From Flavobacterium inviolabile (GTDB taxonomy: Bacteria; Bacteroidota; Bacteroidia; Flavobacteriales; Flavobacteriaceae), in assembly GCF_013389455.1 (NCBI RefSeq), contig NZ_CP058278.1, positions 868,001 through 932,000 of the forward strand: DNA of 64,000 bases, read 5' to 3'. Within the stretch, counting starts at the first letter, position 1. Every line of letters starts with the position of its first letter. A model generated the notes under the pieces. That model worked only from the letters and a program-made list of their open reading frames with translations, made no database searches and was not told the DNA's origin. The translations under genes and the position numbers were made by a program. Positions 43,085 to 51,785 of the stretch are shown in pieces.

Positions 43085-44890
43085 ATGAGTATTCCTTCTT
43101 TAGAACTTCAAATACAAACATTACCCGATAGTCCCGGGGTATATCAATATTATGATAAAGACGGAAAAATATTATATGTCGGGAAGGCTAAAAACTTAAA
43201 GAAAAGGGTTTCTTCTTATTTTAATAAAATCCACGATACGGCAAAAACCAATGTACTGGTTAAAAAAATTGTATCGATCAAGCACATCGTTGTGCCTACG
43301 GAAACCGATGCGCTTTTATTGGAAAACAACCTGATTAAAAAATTACAGCCGCGGTATAACGTCCTGCTAAAAGACGATAAAACCTATCCCTGGATCTGTA
43401 TCAAGAAAGAACCTTTTTCGAGAATATTTCCAACCCGTAATATGGTAAAGGACGGCTCGGAATATTTCGGTCCCTATACCAGTTTTAAAACGGTACATAC
43501 GCTTCTGGAGCTAATCAAGGAATTATACCCGCTGCGAACCTGTAATTACGACCTGAGTAAAGCTAATATTGACAGCGGAAAATTTAAAGTCTGCCTGGAA
43601 TACCATATCGGTAACTGTAAAGGACCCTGTGAAGGATATGAAACGCTGGAAAATTATCAGAAACATGTCAATGCCATTCGCGAAATTCTAAAAGGGAACT
43701 TTAAAGAAAGCTTAAAAGACTTTAAAAAACACATGACCGAACTGGCAATGGACATGCGGTTTGAAGAAGCTCAAAAAATAAAAGAGAAAATCGAAGTGCT
43801 GGAAAATTACCAGTCCAGATCGACGATCTTAAATCCGAAAATATCCAATATCGATGTCTTCTCCATCGTTTCCGATGAAAGTATGGCCTATATTAACTTT
43901 CTTCAGATTTCGCACGGGGCGATTGTCCGTTCGCACACGATGGAGCTGAAAAAGAAACTGGAAGAAACCGACCAGGAACTGCTGGAACTCGCTGTTGTGG
44001 AACTTCGCGAGCGTTTTCACCTCAATTCAAAGGAAATAATAGTGCCTTTTGAAATAGATATGGGTGAGGCCATCCGGGTAACGGTACCGAAACTGGGCGA
44101 TAAAAAACAGATTCTGGACCTGTCGGAACGCAACGCGAAATACTATCGTCTGGATCAGCTGAAACAAATTAAAATTGTAGATCCGGACCGCCATACCAAC
44201 AGGATTATGGCGCAGATGCAAAAAGACCTGCGTTTGCCGGTGGAACCACGGCATATAGAATGTTTTGATAACTCCAATATCCAGGGAACGAATCCCGTTG
44301 CCGCCTGTGTGGTGTTTAAAGACGGAAAACCAAGTAAAAAAGATTACCGCCACTTCAATATCAAAACAGTGGAAGGACCCAATGACTTTGCTTCAATGGA
44401 AGAGGTGGTATACAGGCGGTATAAGCGCCTTTTGGGCGAAAATGAACCGTTGCCGCAGCTAATCATCATCGATGGTGGTAAAGGACAGCTGTCGTCGGCG
44501 TTAAAAAGCCTGGACGATTTGGGACTGAGAGGTAAAATTGCAATTATCGGCATAGCCAAAAGACTGGAAGAGATTTATTATCCGGGTGATTCGGTGCCTT
44601 TGTACCTGGATAAAAAGTCGGAAACATTAAAAACGATACAACATCTTAGAAATGAGGCGCATCGTTTCGGAATCACTTTTCACAGGGATAAAAGAAGTAA
44701 GAGTGCGCTGCAGACTTCGGTGGAAACCATTCCCGGAATTGGCGAGAAAACGATGATTGCGTTACTAAAACATTTTAAATCTGTTAAAAGATTGACTTTG
44801 GCAACGGAAAAAGAAATTTCTGACGTTGTGGGGCTTTCAAAAGCCAAAAAAATTACCGAATTTTACAAGGCAACCAATGCTACTAAGTAA
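43085..44890 (+). CDS. uvrC: UvrABC system protein C
   Basis: Makes the two incisions in nucleotide excision repair. 601 residues: GIY-YIG domain at about 10-95 (PGVYQYYDKDGKILYVGKAK), Cys-rich segment (CNYDLSKANIDSGKFKVCLE ... GNCKGPCEG), UVR coiled coil around 200-235 (FEEAQKIKEKIEVLENYQS), the RNase H-like nuclease half with HIECFDNSNIQGTNPVAACV and IIIDGGKGQLSS, and a C-terminal helix-hairpin-helix (ETIPGIGEKTMIALLKHF). One base separates it from the patatin-like gene. Confidence 0.97.
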   Translation: MSIPSLELQIQTLPDSPGVYQYYDKDGKILYVGKAKNLKKRVSSYFNKIHDTAKTNVLVKKIVSIKHIVVPTETDALLLENNLIKKLQPRYNVLLKDDKTYPWICIKKEPFSRIFPTRNMVKDGSEYFGPYTSFKTVHTLLELIKELYPLRTCNYDLSKANIDSGKFKVCLEYHIGNCKGPCEGYETLENYQKHVNAIREILKGNFKESLKDFKKHMTELAMDMRFEEAQKIKEKIEVLENYQSRSTILNPKISNIDVFSIVSDESMAYINFLQISHGAIVRSHTMELKKKLEETDQELLELAVVELRERFHLNSKEIIVPFEIDMGEAIRVTVPKLGDKKQILDLSERNAKYYRLDQLKQIKIVDPDRHTNRIMAQMQKDLRLPVEPRHIECFDNSNIQGTNPVAACVVFKDGKPSKKDYRHFNIKTVEGPNDFASMEEVVYRRYKRLLGENEPLPQLIIIDGGKGQLSSALKSLDDLGLRGKIAIIGIAKRLEEIYYPGDSVPLYLDKKSETLKTIQHLRNEAHRFGITFHRDKRSKSALQTSVETIPGIGEKTMIALLKHFKSVKRLTLATEKEISDVVGLSKAKKITEFYKATNATK

Positions 44891-44891
44891 C

Positions 44892-47093
44892 ATGAAAAAT
44901 ATATTACTGCTATTTTTAAGCTTTTGTTTAGTACAATCGGTGTTCTCACAGGAAAAAAGACCTAAAGTAGGGGTTGTTTTGAGTGGTGGCGGAGCAAAAG
45001 GCCTGGCACATATTGGTGTGTTGAAAGTGTTGGAAGAAGCCGGTGTTCAGGTTGACTATATCGGCGGAACCAGTATGGGCGCCATCATCGGCGGACTGTA
45101 TGCTTCCGGATATTCCGCCCGGCAATTGGATTCCATTTTTCGCGAAGTCGATTCCGACGCGTTGTTACAGGATTATATTCCCCGTTCCTCAAAGAGTTTT
45201 TTTGAAAAACGAAACGATGAAGTGTATGCTTTGGCCTTGCCCTTTAATAATTTCAAAGTAGGCGTACCAACAGCCCTTTCAAAAGGATTGTATAACTATA
45301 ACCTCTTAACGCGGTTAACGAACCATGTGCGCCATATCCGCGACTTTAACGAACTGCCGATACCGTTTGTCTGTATCGCCACCGATATTGAAACCGGAGA
45401 AAAAATTGTGTTGCGAAAAGGCGTATTGCCGCAGGCTATTCTGGCAAGCGGTGCTTTTCCGTCGTTGTATTCTCCTGTGGAAATAGACGGAAGAATACTC
45501 GTAGACGGTGGTGTTGTGGATAATTACCCCGTTGAAGAACTGAAAAAAATGGGTGCCGATGTGATCATCGGAGTTGACGTTCAGGATGGTCTAAAAGACA
45601 GGACAACAATAGGCGGTGCCACCGGAGTGCTTTTGCAGATCACCAATTTTTCGATGATTGAAAAAATGGAAGCCAAAAAAAAGGCTACCGATATTTATAT
45701 CAAGCCTAATATTCACGGGTATTCTGTAATTTCTTTCGATCAGGGAGGTGAGATTATCAAAAAAGGTGAAGAAGCGGCTTTTACCGTTTATGAAGATCTG
45801 GTTAAATTGGGCGCCATCGCCAGTAAGTCAAGGCTTTTTGAACCAAGACGATTAACAGATACCTTAAAAGTTGCCGATATACATGTAAAAGGACTGGAAG
45901 GCTATACCCGAGCCTATGTTTTAGGGAAGCTGCGCTTTCATCCCAATTCAAAAATAACTTATGCCGCATTAGACAAAGGCATCAATACCCTGAATGCTAC
46001 ACAAAACTTTAGTACAATTTCCTATTCTTTTGATGAAGCCGAAAAAGGAGATAACCTGATCCTGACGCTTAAAGAAAATCCGATAAACCGCTATCTGAAA
46101 TTCGGTCTGCACTATGATGAACTGTTTAAAAGTGCCTTATTGCTGAATGCGACCCAGAAAAAATTCATACTTAAAAATGATGTTATTGCCCTGGATGTTA
46201 TTTTAGGAGATAATTTCAGGTATAATCTGAATTACTACATAGACAACGGTTTTTACTGGAGTTTCGGAGTGAACTCAAGATACTACAGGTTCAATAAAAA
46301 TGTGGCCACCGATTTTAGCGACGGTCAGCTGCTTCGGGATCTGGGACTGAAATCGATTAATGTTGATTTTTCTGATTTTACCAATCAGATGTATTTTCAG
46401 ACCGTTTTTGCGCAGAAGTTTCTGATCGGCGCCGGACTGGAGCACAAACATTTAAAGATCAGATCGTCCACGCTGGAAAATAACTCGCCGATTTTAACAA
46501 GTGATAACTATTTTTCCGCTTTTGGAAATTTAAAATACGACTCCTTCGATCAGAAGTACTTTCCGAAAAGAGGATGGTATTTCTTTGGCGATTTCAGAAC
46601 GATTTTATACTCGGATAAAGGCGAAGACCATTTGAGCCAGTTTTCAATTGCCAAAGCCGATGCCGGAATCGTAAAGACATTCTTTAAAAAGCTTTCGCTG
46701 AAATTGCAATCGGAAGCCGGATTTACCATCGGTAACCGTTCCGTTCCGTATTTTGACTTTGTTCTGGGTGGTTACGGATATACGACCATCAATAATTTCA
46801 GGCATTTTTTAGGTTACGACTTCCTGAGTATTGCCGGGGATAGCTATATAAAAGGAAGCGGTACGCTCGATTATGAGTTTTATAAAAAGCACCATATTAA
46901 CTTTACGGCCAACTATGCTAATGTGGGAACAAGGATTTTTCGTACAACTGACTGGTTTTTAAAGGCACAGTACTCCGGATATGCTTTGGGATACGGATTT
47001 GAAACCTTAATTGGTCCGATTGAGATAAAACACAGCTGGTCACCGGAAACGAAAGAAAATTACACTTGGTTTAGTGTAGGATTTTGGTTCTAA
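44892..47093 (+). CDS. Patatin-like phospholipase fused to an outer-membrane beta-barrel
   Basis: A 733-residue exported protein: signal MKNILLLFLSFCLVQSVFSQ, then a patatin domain (26-310) with oxyanion loop SGGGAKG (31-37), nucleophile Ser61 in GGTSMG and Asp205 in VDGGVVDN. A POTRA-like segment follows (VADIHVKGLEGYTRAYVLGK), then a C-terminal barrel of about 350 residues ending in SVGFWF. This is the architecture of type Vd autotransporters (PlpD), with the lipase held on or released from the cell surface. It starts one base after uvrC stops; an upstream start inside uvrC (44826) is ignored. Substrate likely phospholipid. Confidence 0.9.
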   Translation: MKNILLLFLSFCLVQSVFSQEKRPKVGVVLSGGGAKGLAHIGVLKVLEEAGVQVDYIGGTSMGAIIGGLYASGYSARQLDSIFREVDSDALLQDYIPRSSKSFFEKRNDEVYALALPFNNFKVGVPTALSKGLYNYNLLTRLTNHVRHIRDFNELPIPFVCIATDIETGEKIVLRKGVLPQAILASGAFPSLYSPVEIDGRILVDGGVVDNYPVEELKKMGADVIIGVDVQDGLKDRTTIGGATGVLLQITNFSMIEKMEAKKKATDIYIKPNIHGYSVISFDQGGEIIKKGEEAAFTVYEDLVKLGAIASKSRLFEPRRLTDTLKVADIHVKGLEGYTRAYVLGKLRFHPNSKITYAALDKGINTLNATQNFSTISYSFDEAEKGDNLILTLKENPINRYLKFGLHYDELFKSALLLNATQKKFILKNDVIALDVILGDNFRYNLNYYIDNGFYWSFGVNSRYYRFNKNVATDFSDGQLLRDLGLKSINVDFSDFTNQMYFQTVFAQKFLIGAGLEHKHLKIRSSTLENNSPILTSDNYFSAFGNLKYDSFDQKYFPKRGWYFFGDFRTILYSDKGEDHLSQFSIAKADAGIVKTFFKKLSLKLQSEAGFTIGNRSVPYFDFVLGGYGYTTINNFRHFLGYDFLSIAGDSYIKGSGTLDYEFYKKHHINFTANYANVGTRIFRTTDWFLKAQYSGYALGYGFETLIGPIEIKHSWSPETKENYTWFSVGFWF

Positions 47094-47169
47094 AATTGCA
47101 GGAAACGTTTAAAAAGCGACATTTTTTATATTAAATGGTATTTTATATGTGAATGTTTTTAAAAAATTC

Positions 47170-47177
47170 TATTTTTG
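47170..47177 (+). promoter_or_regulatory. Promoter -7 box (TATTTTTG) for the APC permease
   Basis: Perfect TANNTTTG, 31 bases before ATG 47208. A TTG start at 47175 that lengthens the frame lies in this box. Confidence 0.55.
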
Positions 47178-47207
47178 AAAACTAAAAAAAACCAAAAAAC
47201 TTATAAT

Positions 47208-48845
47208 ATGTCAATTTGGAAACGAAAACCTTTAGGACAATTGCTTGAAGAAGCATCCGAGTCTGAGAAGGGATTAAAGAAAACATTAACAGCCCCCGGA
47301 TTAACTGCATTAGGAGTTGGGGCTATTATCGGAGCAGGACTTTTCTCTATTACAGGATTGGCAGCCGCTACAAATGCCGGTCCGGCCATTACAATTTCCT
47401 TTGTGGTAGCCGCTATAGGCTGTCTTTTTGCAGGATTGTGTTATGCGGAATTTTCATCGATGATTCCGGTTGCCGGTAGTGCCTATACGTATTCCTTTGC
47501 AACTATGGGTGAGTTTATCGCCTGGATTATCGGATGGGATTTAGTGTTGGAATATGCCGTTGGAGCAGCCACCGTTTCCATTAGCTGGTCGCGTTACCTC
47601 ATTAAGTTTCTCGACGGTTATGGCATTCACCTCAGTGAGTCGTTAACACATTCCCCTTTTGAAGGCGGAATCATCAATATCCCGGCGGTTTTAATCGTAA
47701 TGGTAATGTCTTTGGTTTTAATGAGAGGGACAAAAGAGTCTGCTTTGGTTAACGGAATCATTGTTTTACTAAAAGTGACCGTTGTTTTAGTGTTTATCGC
47801 ATTAGGATGGCAGTATATCCGTCCGGAAAACTATACACCATACATTCCGACTAACACAGGGACATTCGGTGAATTTGGTTTTACAGGAATTATCCGTGCA
47901 GCAGCAATTGTATTCTTTGCCTATATTGGTTTTGATGCTGTTTCAACAGCCGCACAGGAAGCTAAAAACCCAAAAAGAGATATGCCAATCGGGATTTTAT
48001 TATCCTTAACGATTTGTACCGTATTATATATTTTGTTTGCTCACGTAATGACGGGAGTGGTAAATTATTCCGCTTTTGCAGGTGCGGACGGTATTGCTCC
48101 GGTAGCAATTGCCATTGACCACATGGGAACAGCAGATGCTTCCGGAATGATTACTCCGGCTTTCCCATGGTTGAACAAAGCGATTATTTTAGCTATTCTT
48201 GCCGGATATGCTTCGGTAATTTTAGTAATGTTAATGGGGCAAAGCCGTGTTTTCTTCTCAATGAGTAAAGACGGATTAATGCCAAAAGTGTTTTCGGAAG
48301 TACATCCGAAATACAGAACACCTGCAAAAAACAACCTGTTATTCATGTTAATCGTGAGTTTGTTTGCAGCATTCGTACCGGCTAGAGTTGTTGGGGAAAT
48401 GACGAGTATCGGTACCTTATTTGCCTTTATCCTGGTTTGTCTGGGTGTATTGGTAATGCGTAAAAAAATGCCGGATGCACCAAGAGCATTTAAAACACCA
48501 TTAGTGCCGTTAGTACCGATATTGGGAATTTTTGTATGCTTGTTCATGATGGTATTCTTACCATTGGATACCTGGATTCGTTTGATTGTATGGATGATGA
48601 TTGGTTTTGACCTTTATCTTTTCTACGGAATGAAAAACAGTATTTTGAACAAGGGAACGTTTGATAAGAGCAGCTACAAAGTAGTAAGCCTGTCCGGAAT
48701 AGGGATGGTTATCGCTTTGGTAATTGTGGCTTTTGTTCACCACTCGAACCCTGAAATTGACGATACCTTCCTTTTTTACTTCTCCCTGGTATTCTCAGTA
48801 ATACATGCTGTGATATATGCATTGAGTTATAAAAAGAACAAATAA
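47208..48845 (+). CDS. APC-family amino acid permease
   Basis: A 545-residue inner-membrane transporter with about 12-13 hydrophobic helices. APC signatures: GVGAIIGAGLFSITGLAAA in helix 1 (unwound substrate site), FAGLCYAEFSSMIPVAGSAY, EYAVGAATVSISWSRYL and FFAYIGFDAVSTAAQEAKNP. Most like the cationic amino acid/YfnA group of proton-coupled importers. It stands just before the tyrosine/tryptophan genes, but a terminator at 48861-48908 separates them, so a role in aromatic uptake is only positional guesswork. Confidence 0.93.
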   Translation: MSIWKRKPLGQLLEEASESEKGLKKTLTAPGLTALGVGAIIGAGLFSITGLAAATNAGPAITISFVVAAIGCLFAGLCYAEFSSMIPVAGSAYTYSFATMGEFIAWIIGWDLVLEYAVGAATVSISWSRYLIKFLDGYGIHLSESLTHSPFEGGIINIPAVLIVMVMSLVLMRGTKESALVNGIIVLLKVTVVLVFIALGWQYIRPENYTPYIPTNTGTFGEFGFTGIIRAAAIVFFAYIGFDAVSTAAQEAKNPKRDMPIGILLSLTICTVLYILFAHVMTGVVNYSAFAGADGIAPVAIAIDHMGTADASGMITPAFPWLNKAIILAILAGYASVILVMLMGQSRVFFSMSKDGLMPKVFSEVHPKYRTPAKNNLLFMLIVSLFAAFVPARVVGEMTSIGTLFAFILVCLGVLVMRKKMPDAPRAFKTPLVPLVPILGIFVCLFMMVFLPLDTWIRLIVWMMIGFDLYLFYGMKNSILNKGTFDKSSYKVVSLSGIGMVIALVIVAFVHHSNPEIDDTFLFYFSLVFSVIHAVIYALSYKKNK

Positions 48846-48860
48846 GAACGTTTTAGTTTA

Positions 48861-48908
48861 AAATTCCCAAAAAAATGTCAGTAATGCTTTTTTTGGGAAT
48901 TTTTATTT
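48861..48908 (+). terminator. Terminator after the APC permease
   Basis: Stem of about 14 bp (AAATTCCCAAAAAA with TTTTTTGGGAATTT) and a loop of about 16 bases, followed by a T-rich stretch. Confidence 0.8.
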
Positions 48909-49094
48909 TAAGGGATTGTGATTAATTCCGATATTTGTATGATTATGAGTTTACATTGGGAAGGCTTATTAGGACTGTTAAAATACCTCATTAAGAGAAA
49001 TCCGGAATGAGTGTATTGGTTTATGCTAAAATATTTCAACAGCGCTGAGCGAAAATCAGGATGCTATAGTTTAAATTTTTTAAATTAAAAAAAT
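48909..49094. other. Intergenic region before hmgA
   Basis: About 185 bases between the permease terminator and hmgA. It has no perfect -7 box; the nearest is GATATTTG at about 48930 (one mismatch). A CAGCGCTG palindrome lies at 49040 and AT-rich inverted repeats just before hmgA. A 21-codon open frame (48945-49010) has no supporting signal. Confidence 0.5.
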
Positions 49095-50255
49095 ATGCCA
49101 TTTTATCATAAATTAGGACAAATTCCACCAAAAAGACATACGATTTTCCGTAAACCAAACGGAGACTTATACTACGAGCAGCTTTTTGGAACTGTTGGAT
49201 TTGACGGTATGTCAACCAATATGTATCACGAACATCGTCCGACACAAGTAAAAGAAATCCGCAAGCAATACAATGTTGCTCCTAAGATTGCAAAAGATAA
49301 CAACATCCAGTCTTACCGGCTGAGAGGATTTCAGGTTCAGCCTGAAAATGATTATCTGGAAAGCAGAAAGGCCGTTTTAACGAATAGTGACTGTACTATT
49401 ATACTTGCTGCTCCAAAAGAATCGACTCGTGATTATTTCTATAAGAATACAGATGCGGATGAAATGATTTTTATCCACAGAGGTACCGGGAAATTAAGAA
49501 CGATGCTGGGGAATCTTGATTTTAAATATGGTGATTACCTGATTGTTCCGCGGGGGATGATTTATAAAATCGATTTCGATACAGACGATAACCGTTTGTT
49601 CATTGTAGAGTCAAGAAGACCTATCTATACTCCAAAAAGATACCGCAACTGGTTTGGCCAGCTTTTAGAACATTCTCCTTTTTGTGAAAGAGACATCCGT
49701 CGTCCGGAAGAACTGGAAACGTATAATGAAAAAGGCGACTTTGTAATCAAAGTAAAAAAGAAAGACGAGATTTTTGAAATGGTATATGCTACGCATCCTT
49801 TTGATGTAGTGGGATATGACGGATTCAACTATCCGTATGCTTTGTCTATTCATGATTTCGAACCGATTACAGGAAGAATTCACCAGCCGCCACCGGTACA
49901 CCAGACTTTTGAAACGGATGCTTTCGTGGTTTGCTCTTTTGTACCCCGATTATATGATTATCACCCGGATGCAATACCGGCTCCTTACAATCACAGTAAC
50001 ATTGACAGTGATGAAGTACTGTATTATGTGGATGGTGACTTTATGAGCCGAAACGATATTGAGGCTGGGCATATTTCATTACACCCGGCAGGAATCCCGC
50101 ATGGACCGCACCCCGGAGCTGTTGAAAGAAGCATCGGTAAAACCGAAACGCAGGAATTGGCCGTAATGGTCGATACTTTCAAGCCGTTAATGGTTACCGA
50201 AGAAGCAATGAAAATTGCAGACGATAAGTACTACCAATCTTGGTTAGAGCACTAA
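49095..50255 (+). CDS. hmgA: Homogentisate 1,2-dioxygenase
   Basis: Opens the ring of homogentisate to maleylacetoacetate in tyrosine and phenylalanine breakdown; iron enzyme, cytoplasmic. 386 residues, in the size range of bacterial forms. Signatures: MYHEHRPTQVKEIRK, IFIHRGTGKLRTMLGNLDFK, HDFEPITGRIHQPPPVHQTF, and a C-terminal cupin with SNIDSDEVLYYVDGDFMSRN and GHISLHPAGIPHGPHPGAVE, carrying the His/Glu iron ligands. It is directly followed (82 bases) by hppD, the preceding pathway step. Fumarylacetoacetase is not in the window. Confidence 0.95.
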   Translation: MPFYHKLGQIPPKRHTIFRKPNGDLYYEQLFGTVGFDGMSTNMYHEHRPTQVKEIRKQYNVAPKIAKDNNIQSYRLRGFQVQPENDYLESRKAVLTNSDCTIILAAPKESTRDYFYKNTDADEMIFIHRGTGKLRTMLGNLDFKYGDYLIVPRGMIYKIDFDTDDNRLFIVESRRPIYTPKRYRNWFGQLLEHSPFCERDIRRPEELETYNEKGDFVIKVKKKDEIFEMVYATHPFDVVGYDGFNYPYALSIHDFEPITGRIHQPPPVHQTFETDAFVVCSFVPRLYDYHPDAIPAPYNHSNIDSDEVLYYVDGDFMSRNDIEAGHISLHPAGIPHGPHPGAVERSIGKTETQELAVMVDTFKPLMVTEEAMKIADDKYYQSWLEH

Positions 50256-50290
50256 TTCTTAGAAATAAAAAACAAACAACAAACATTTGA

Positions 50291-50318
50291 GCTATTCGTT
50301 AATTAATTAAGGAATAGC
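50291..50318. other. 28-nt near-perfect palindrome before hppD
   Basis: GCTATTC, one base, TTAATTAATTAA, one base, GAATAGC: symmetric at 26 of 28 positions (only the two G positions differ). It ends 19 bases before the hppD ATG. There is no T-run after it, so it is not an intrinsic terminator. It could be an operator, or an mRNA hairpin separating hmgA and hppD expression. Confidence 0.7.
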
Positions 50319-50337
50319 CGCTTAAAATATTATTACA

Positions 50338-51498
50338 ATGAGTAAAGAAGTAAAATCAGTAGAATACGGATTAGAAAAAATATTTGAGGGCGCTCAGGAT
50401 TTTCTGCCGCTTTTAGGAACGGATTATGTAGAATTCTATGTAGGGAACGCAAAACAGGCAGCACACTATTACAAAACAGCATTCGGATACCAGTCATTGG
50501 CTTATGCAGGATTGGAAACCGGTGTTAGAGACCGGGCTTCTTATGTTTTGAAACAGGACAAAATCAGATTGGTGCTGACAACGCCTTTAAATGCCGATTC
50601 GCCAATTAACGACCATATCGTTAAACACGGTGACGGAGTGAAAATTGTGGCACTTTGGGTTGAGGATGCAACAAAATCGTTCGAAGAAACTACAAAACGC
50701 GGTGCGCGTCCGTTTATGGAGCCAACAGTTGAAAAAGACGAGTTTGGTGAAGTAGTTCGTTCCGGAATCTATACTTATGGTGAAACGGTTCACATTTTTG
50801 TGGAACGTAAAAACTACAACGGTGTATTCTTACCGGGTTACAGAGCCTGGGAATCAGACTACAATCCGGAGTCGGTTGGATTAAAATACATCGATCACAT
50901 GGTAGGAAATGTGGGATGGAATGAAATGAATACCTGGGTAAAATGGTATGAAGATGTGATGGGATTCGTAAACTTCCTTTCTTTCGATGACAAACAGATC
51001 CATACGGAATACTCCGCTTTGATGAGTAAAGTGATGTCTAACGGTAACGGACGTATTAAATTCCCGATCAACGAACCGGCTGAAGGTAAAAAACGTTCAC
51101 AGATTGAAGAATATTTGGATTTTTATAACGGACCGGGTGTACAGCACATCGCTATTGCTACTGACGATATCATTTCGACAGTTTCCCAATTGAAAGCAAG
51201 AGGTGTTGAATTTTTATCGGCTCCGCCAAAATCATATTATGATGCTATTCCGGCAAGATTGGGTGAGCACATGGAAATGATGAAAGAAGATATTGCAGAA
51301 CTGGAGAAGTTAGCCATCATGGTTGACGCGGATGAAGAAGGATATTTATTGCAGATCTTTACGAAGCCTGTTGAAGACAGACCAACGCTGTTTTATGAAA
51401 TAATTCAGCGAATGGGAGCCAGAGGATTCGGTGCCGGTAACTTCAAAGCATTGTTCGAATCTATCGAAAGAGAGCAGGAATTAAGAGGAACTTTGTAA
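50338..51498 (+). CDS. hppD: 4-hydroxyphenylpyruvate dioxygenase
   Basis: Converts 4-hydroxyphenylpyruvate to homogentisate using iron(II). 386 residues of two vicinal-oxygen-chelate domains. The iron ligands are in YIDHMVGNVGWNE (His), GPGVQHIAIATDDI (His) and FYEIIQRMGARGFGAGNFKA (Glu); LLQIFTKPVEDRPTLFYEI is the family's closing block. It sits after hmgA on the same strand with a long palindrome in between, and no clear -7 box of its own, so it may be read from the hmgA promoter. Confidence 0.96.
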   Translation: MSKEVKSVEYGLEKIFEGAQDFLPLLGTDYVEFYVGNAKQAAHYYKTAFGYQSLAYAGLETGVRDRASYVLKQDKIRLVLTTPLNADSPINDHIVKHGDGVKIVALWVEDATKSFEETTKRGARPFMEPTVEKDEFGEVVRSGIYTYGETVHIFVERKNYNGVFLPGYRAWESDYNPESVGLKYIDHMVGNVGWNEMNTWVKWYEDVMGFVNFLSFDDKQIHTEYSALMSKVMSNGNGRIKFPINEPAEGKKRSQIEEYLDFYNGPGVQHIAIATDDIISTVSQLKARGVEFLSAPPKSYYDAIPARLGEHMEMMKEDIAELEKLAIMVDADEEGYLLQIFTKPVEDRPTLFYEIIQRMGARGFGAGNFKALFESIEREQELRGTL

Positions 51499-51580
51499 AA
51501 AAGGACTTTTAACTGAGAATATTTCAAAAACAATGCTTCAAAAAGGCTGTTTTTTGCTAATATTGTGTTAAAGTTAAAAA

Positions 51581-51596
51581 TTGATTTGTAAATCAA
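51581..51596. other. Perfect inverted repeat over a -33 element
   Basis: TTGATTT GT AAATCAA is a perfect inverted repeat with a 2-base centre. The -33 TTTG of the promoter at 51608 lies in its centre, an ideal operator position. Regulator unknown. Confidence 0.55.
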
Positions 51597-51615
51597 CAAA
51601 AACTGTATACCTTTG
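51585..51615 (+). promoter_or_regulatory. Orphan promoter TTTG-N19-TACCTTTG
   Basis: TTTG (51585-51588) and a perfect -7 box TACCTTTG (51608-51615) with 19 bases between: one of the best promoter matches in the window. The expected start near 51621 precedes no annotated gene; a terminator follows 80 bases on. See the small-transcript entry. Confidence 0.65.
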
Positions 51616-51619
51616 CACT

Positions 51620-51735
51620 CGCAAAAATGAGGCGTCATAATCCTCAGATTTGTGAAATAAATTTTCATAATTTATAGTTTTTTGGTTGGTTAATAGCATA
51701 AAAACTCAGTCATTCTTTTGGCTGAGTTTTTTTGT
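51620..51735 (+). ncRNA. Candidate small RNA or regulatory leader (about 115 nt)
   Basis: Bounded by the promoter at 51585-51615 and the terminator at 51701-51735. It contains a TGAGG...CCTCA hairpin near 51628-51646 and a 16-codon open frame (51627-51677, MRRHNPQICEINFHNL) with no Trp or Tyr. Either a stand-alone small RNA, a micro-ORF mRNA, or a leader that is attenuated before the DUF3108-TDO genes. No known RNA family is recognised. Confidence 0.4.
51701..51735 (+). terminator. Terminator between the orphan promoter and the DUF3108 gene
   Basis: AAAACTCAG/CTGAGTTTT stem (51701-51709 with 51722-51730), 12-base loop, then a T run. The loop and right arm overlap the -33 region of the next promoter. 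Confidence 0.85.
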
Positions 51736-51747
51736 TTCTTATTTTTG
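51717..51747 (+). promoter_or_regulatory. Promoter TTTG-N19-TATTTTTG for the DUF3108-TDO run
   Basis: TTTG (51717-51720) and perfect -7 box TATTTTTG (51740-51747), spacing 19, identical to the orphan promoter's spacing. It overlaps the terminator hairpin. A leader of about 33 bases precedes the DUF3108 start. Confidence 0.65.
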
Positions 51748-51785
51748 GAACAGAAATTGTAACTTGTTATTTCGAATGTTAAAAA

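Noticed and set aside
48945..49010. 21-codon open frame MSLHWEGLLGLLKYLIKRNP...
   Set aside because: Only an imperfect -7 box precedes it and no ribosome site or terminator frames it; I could not support it as a gene.
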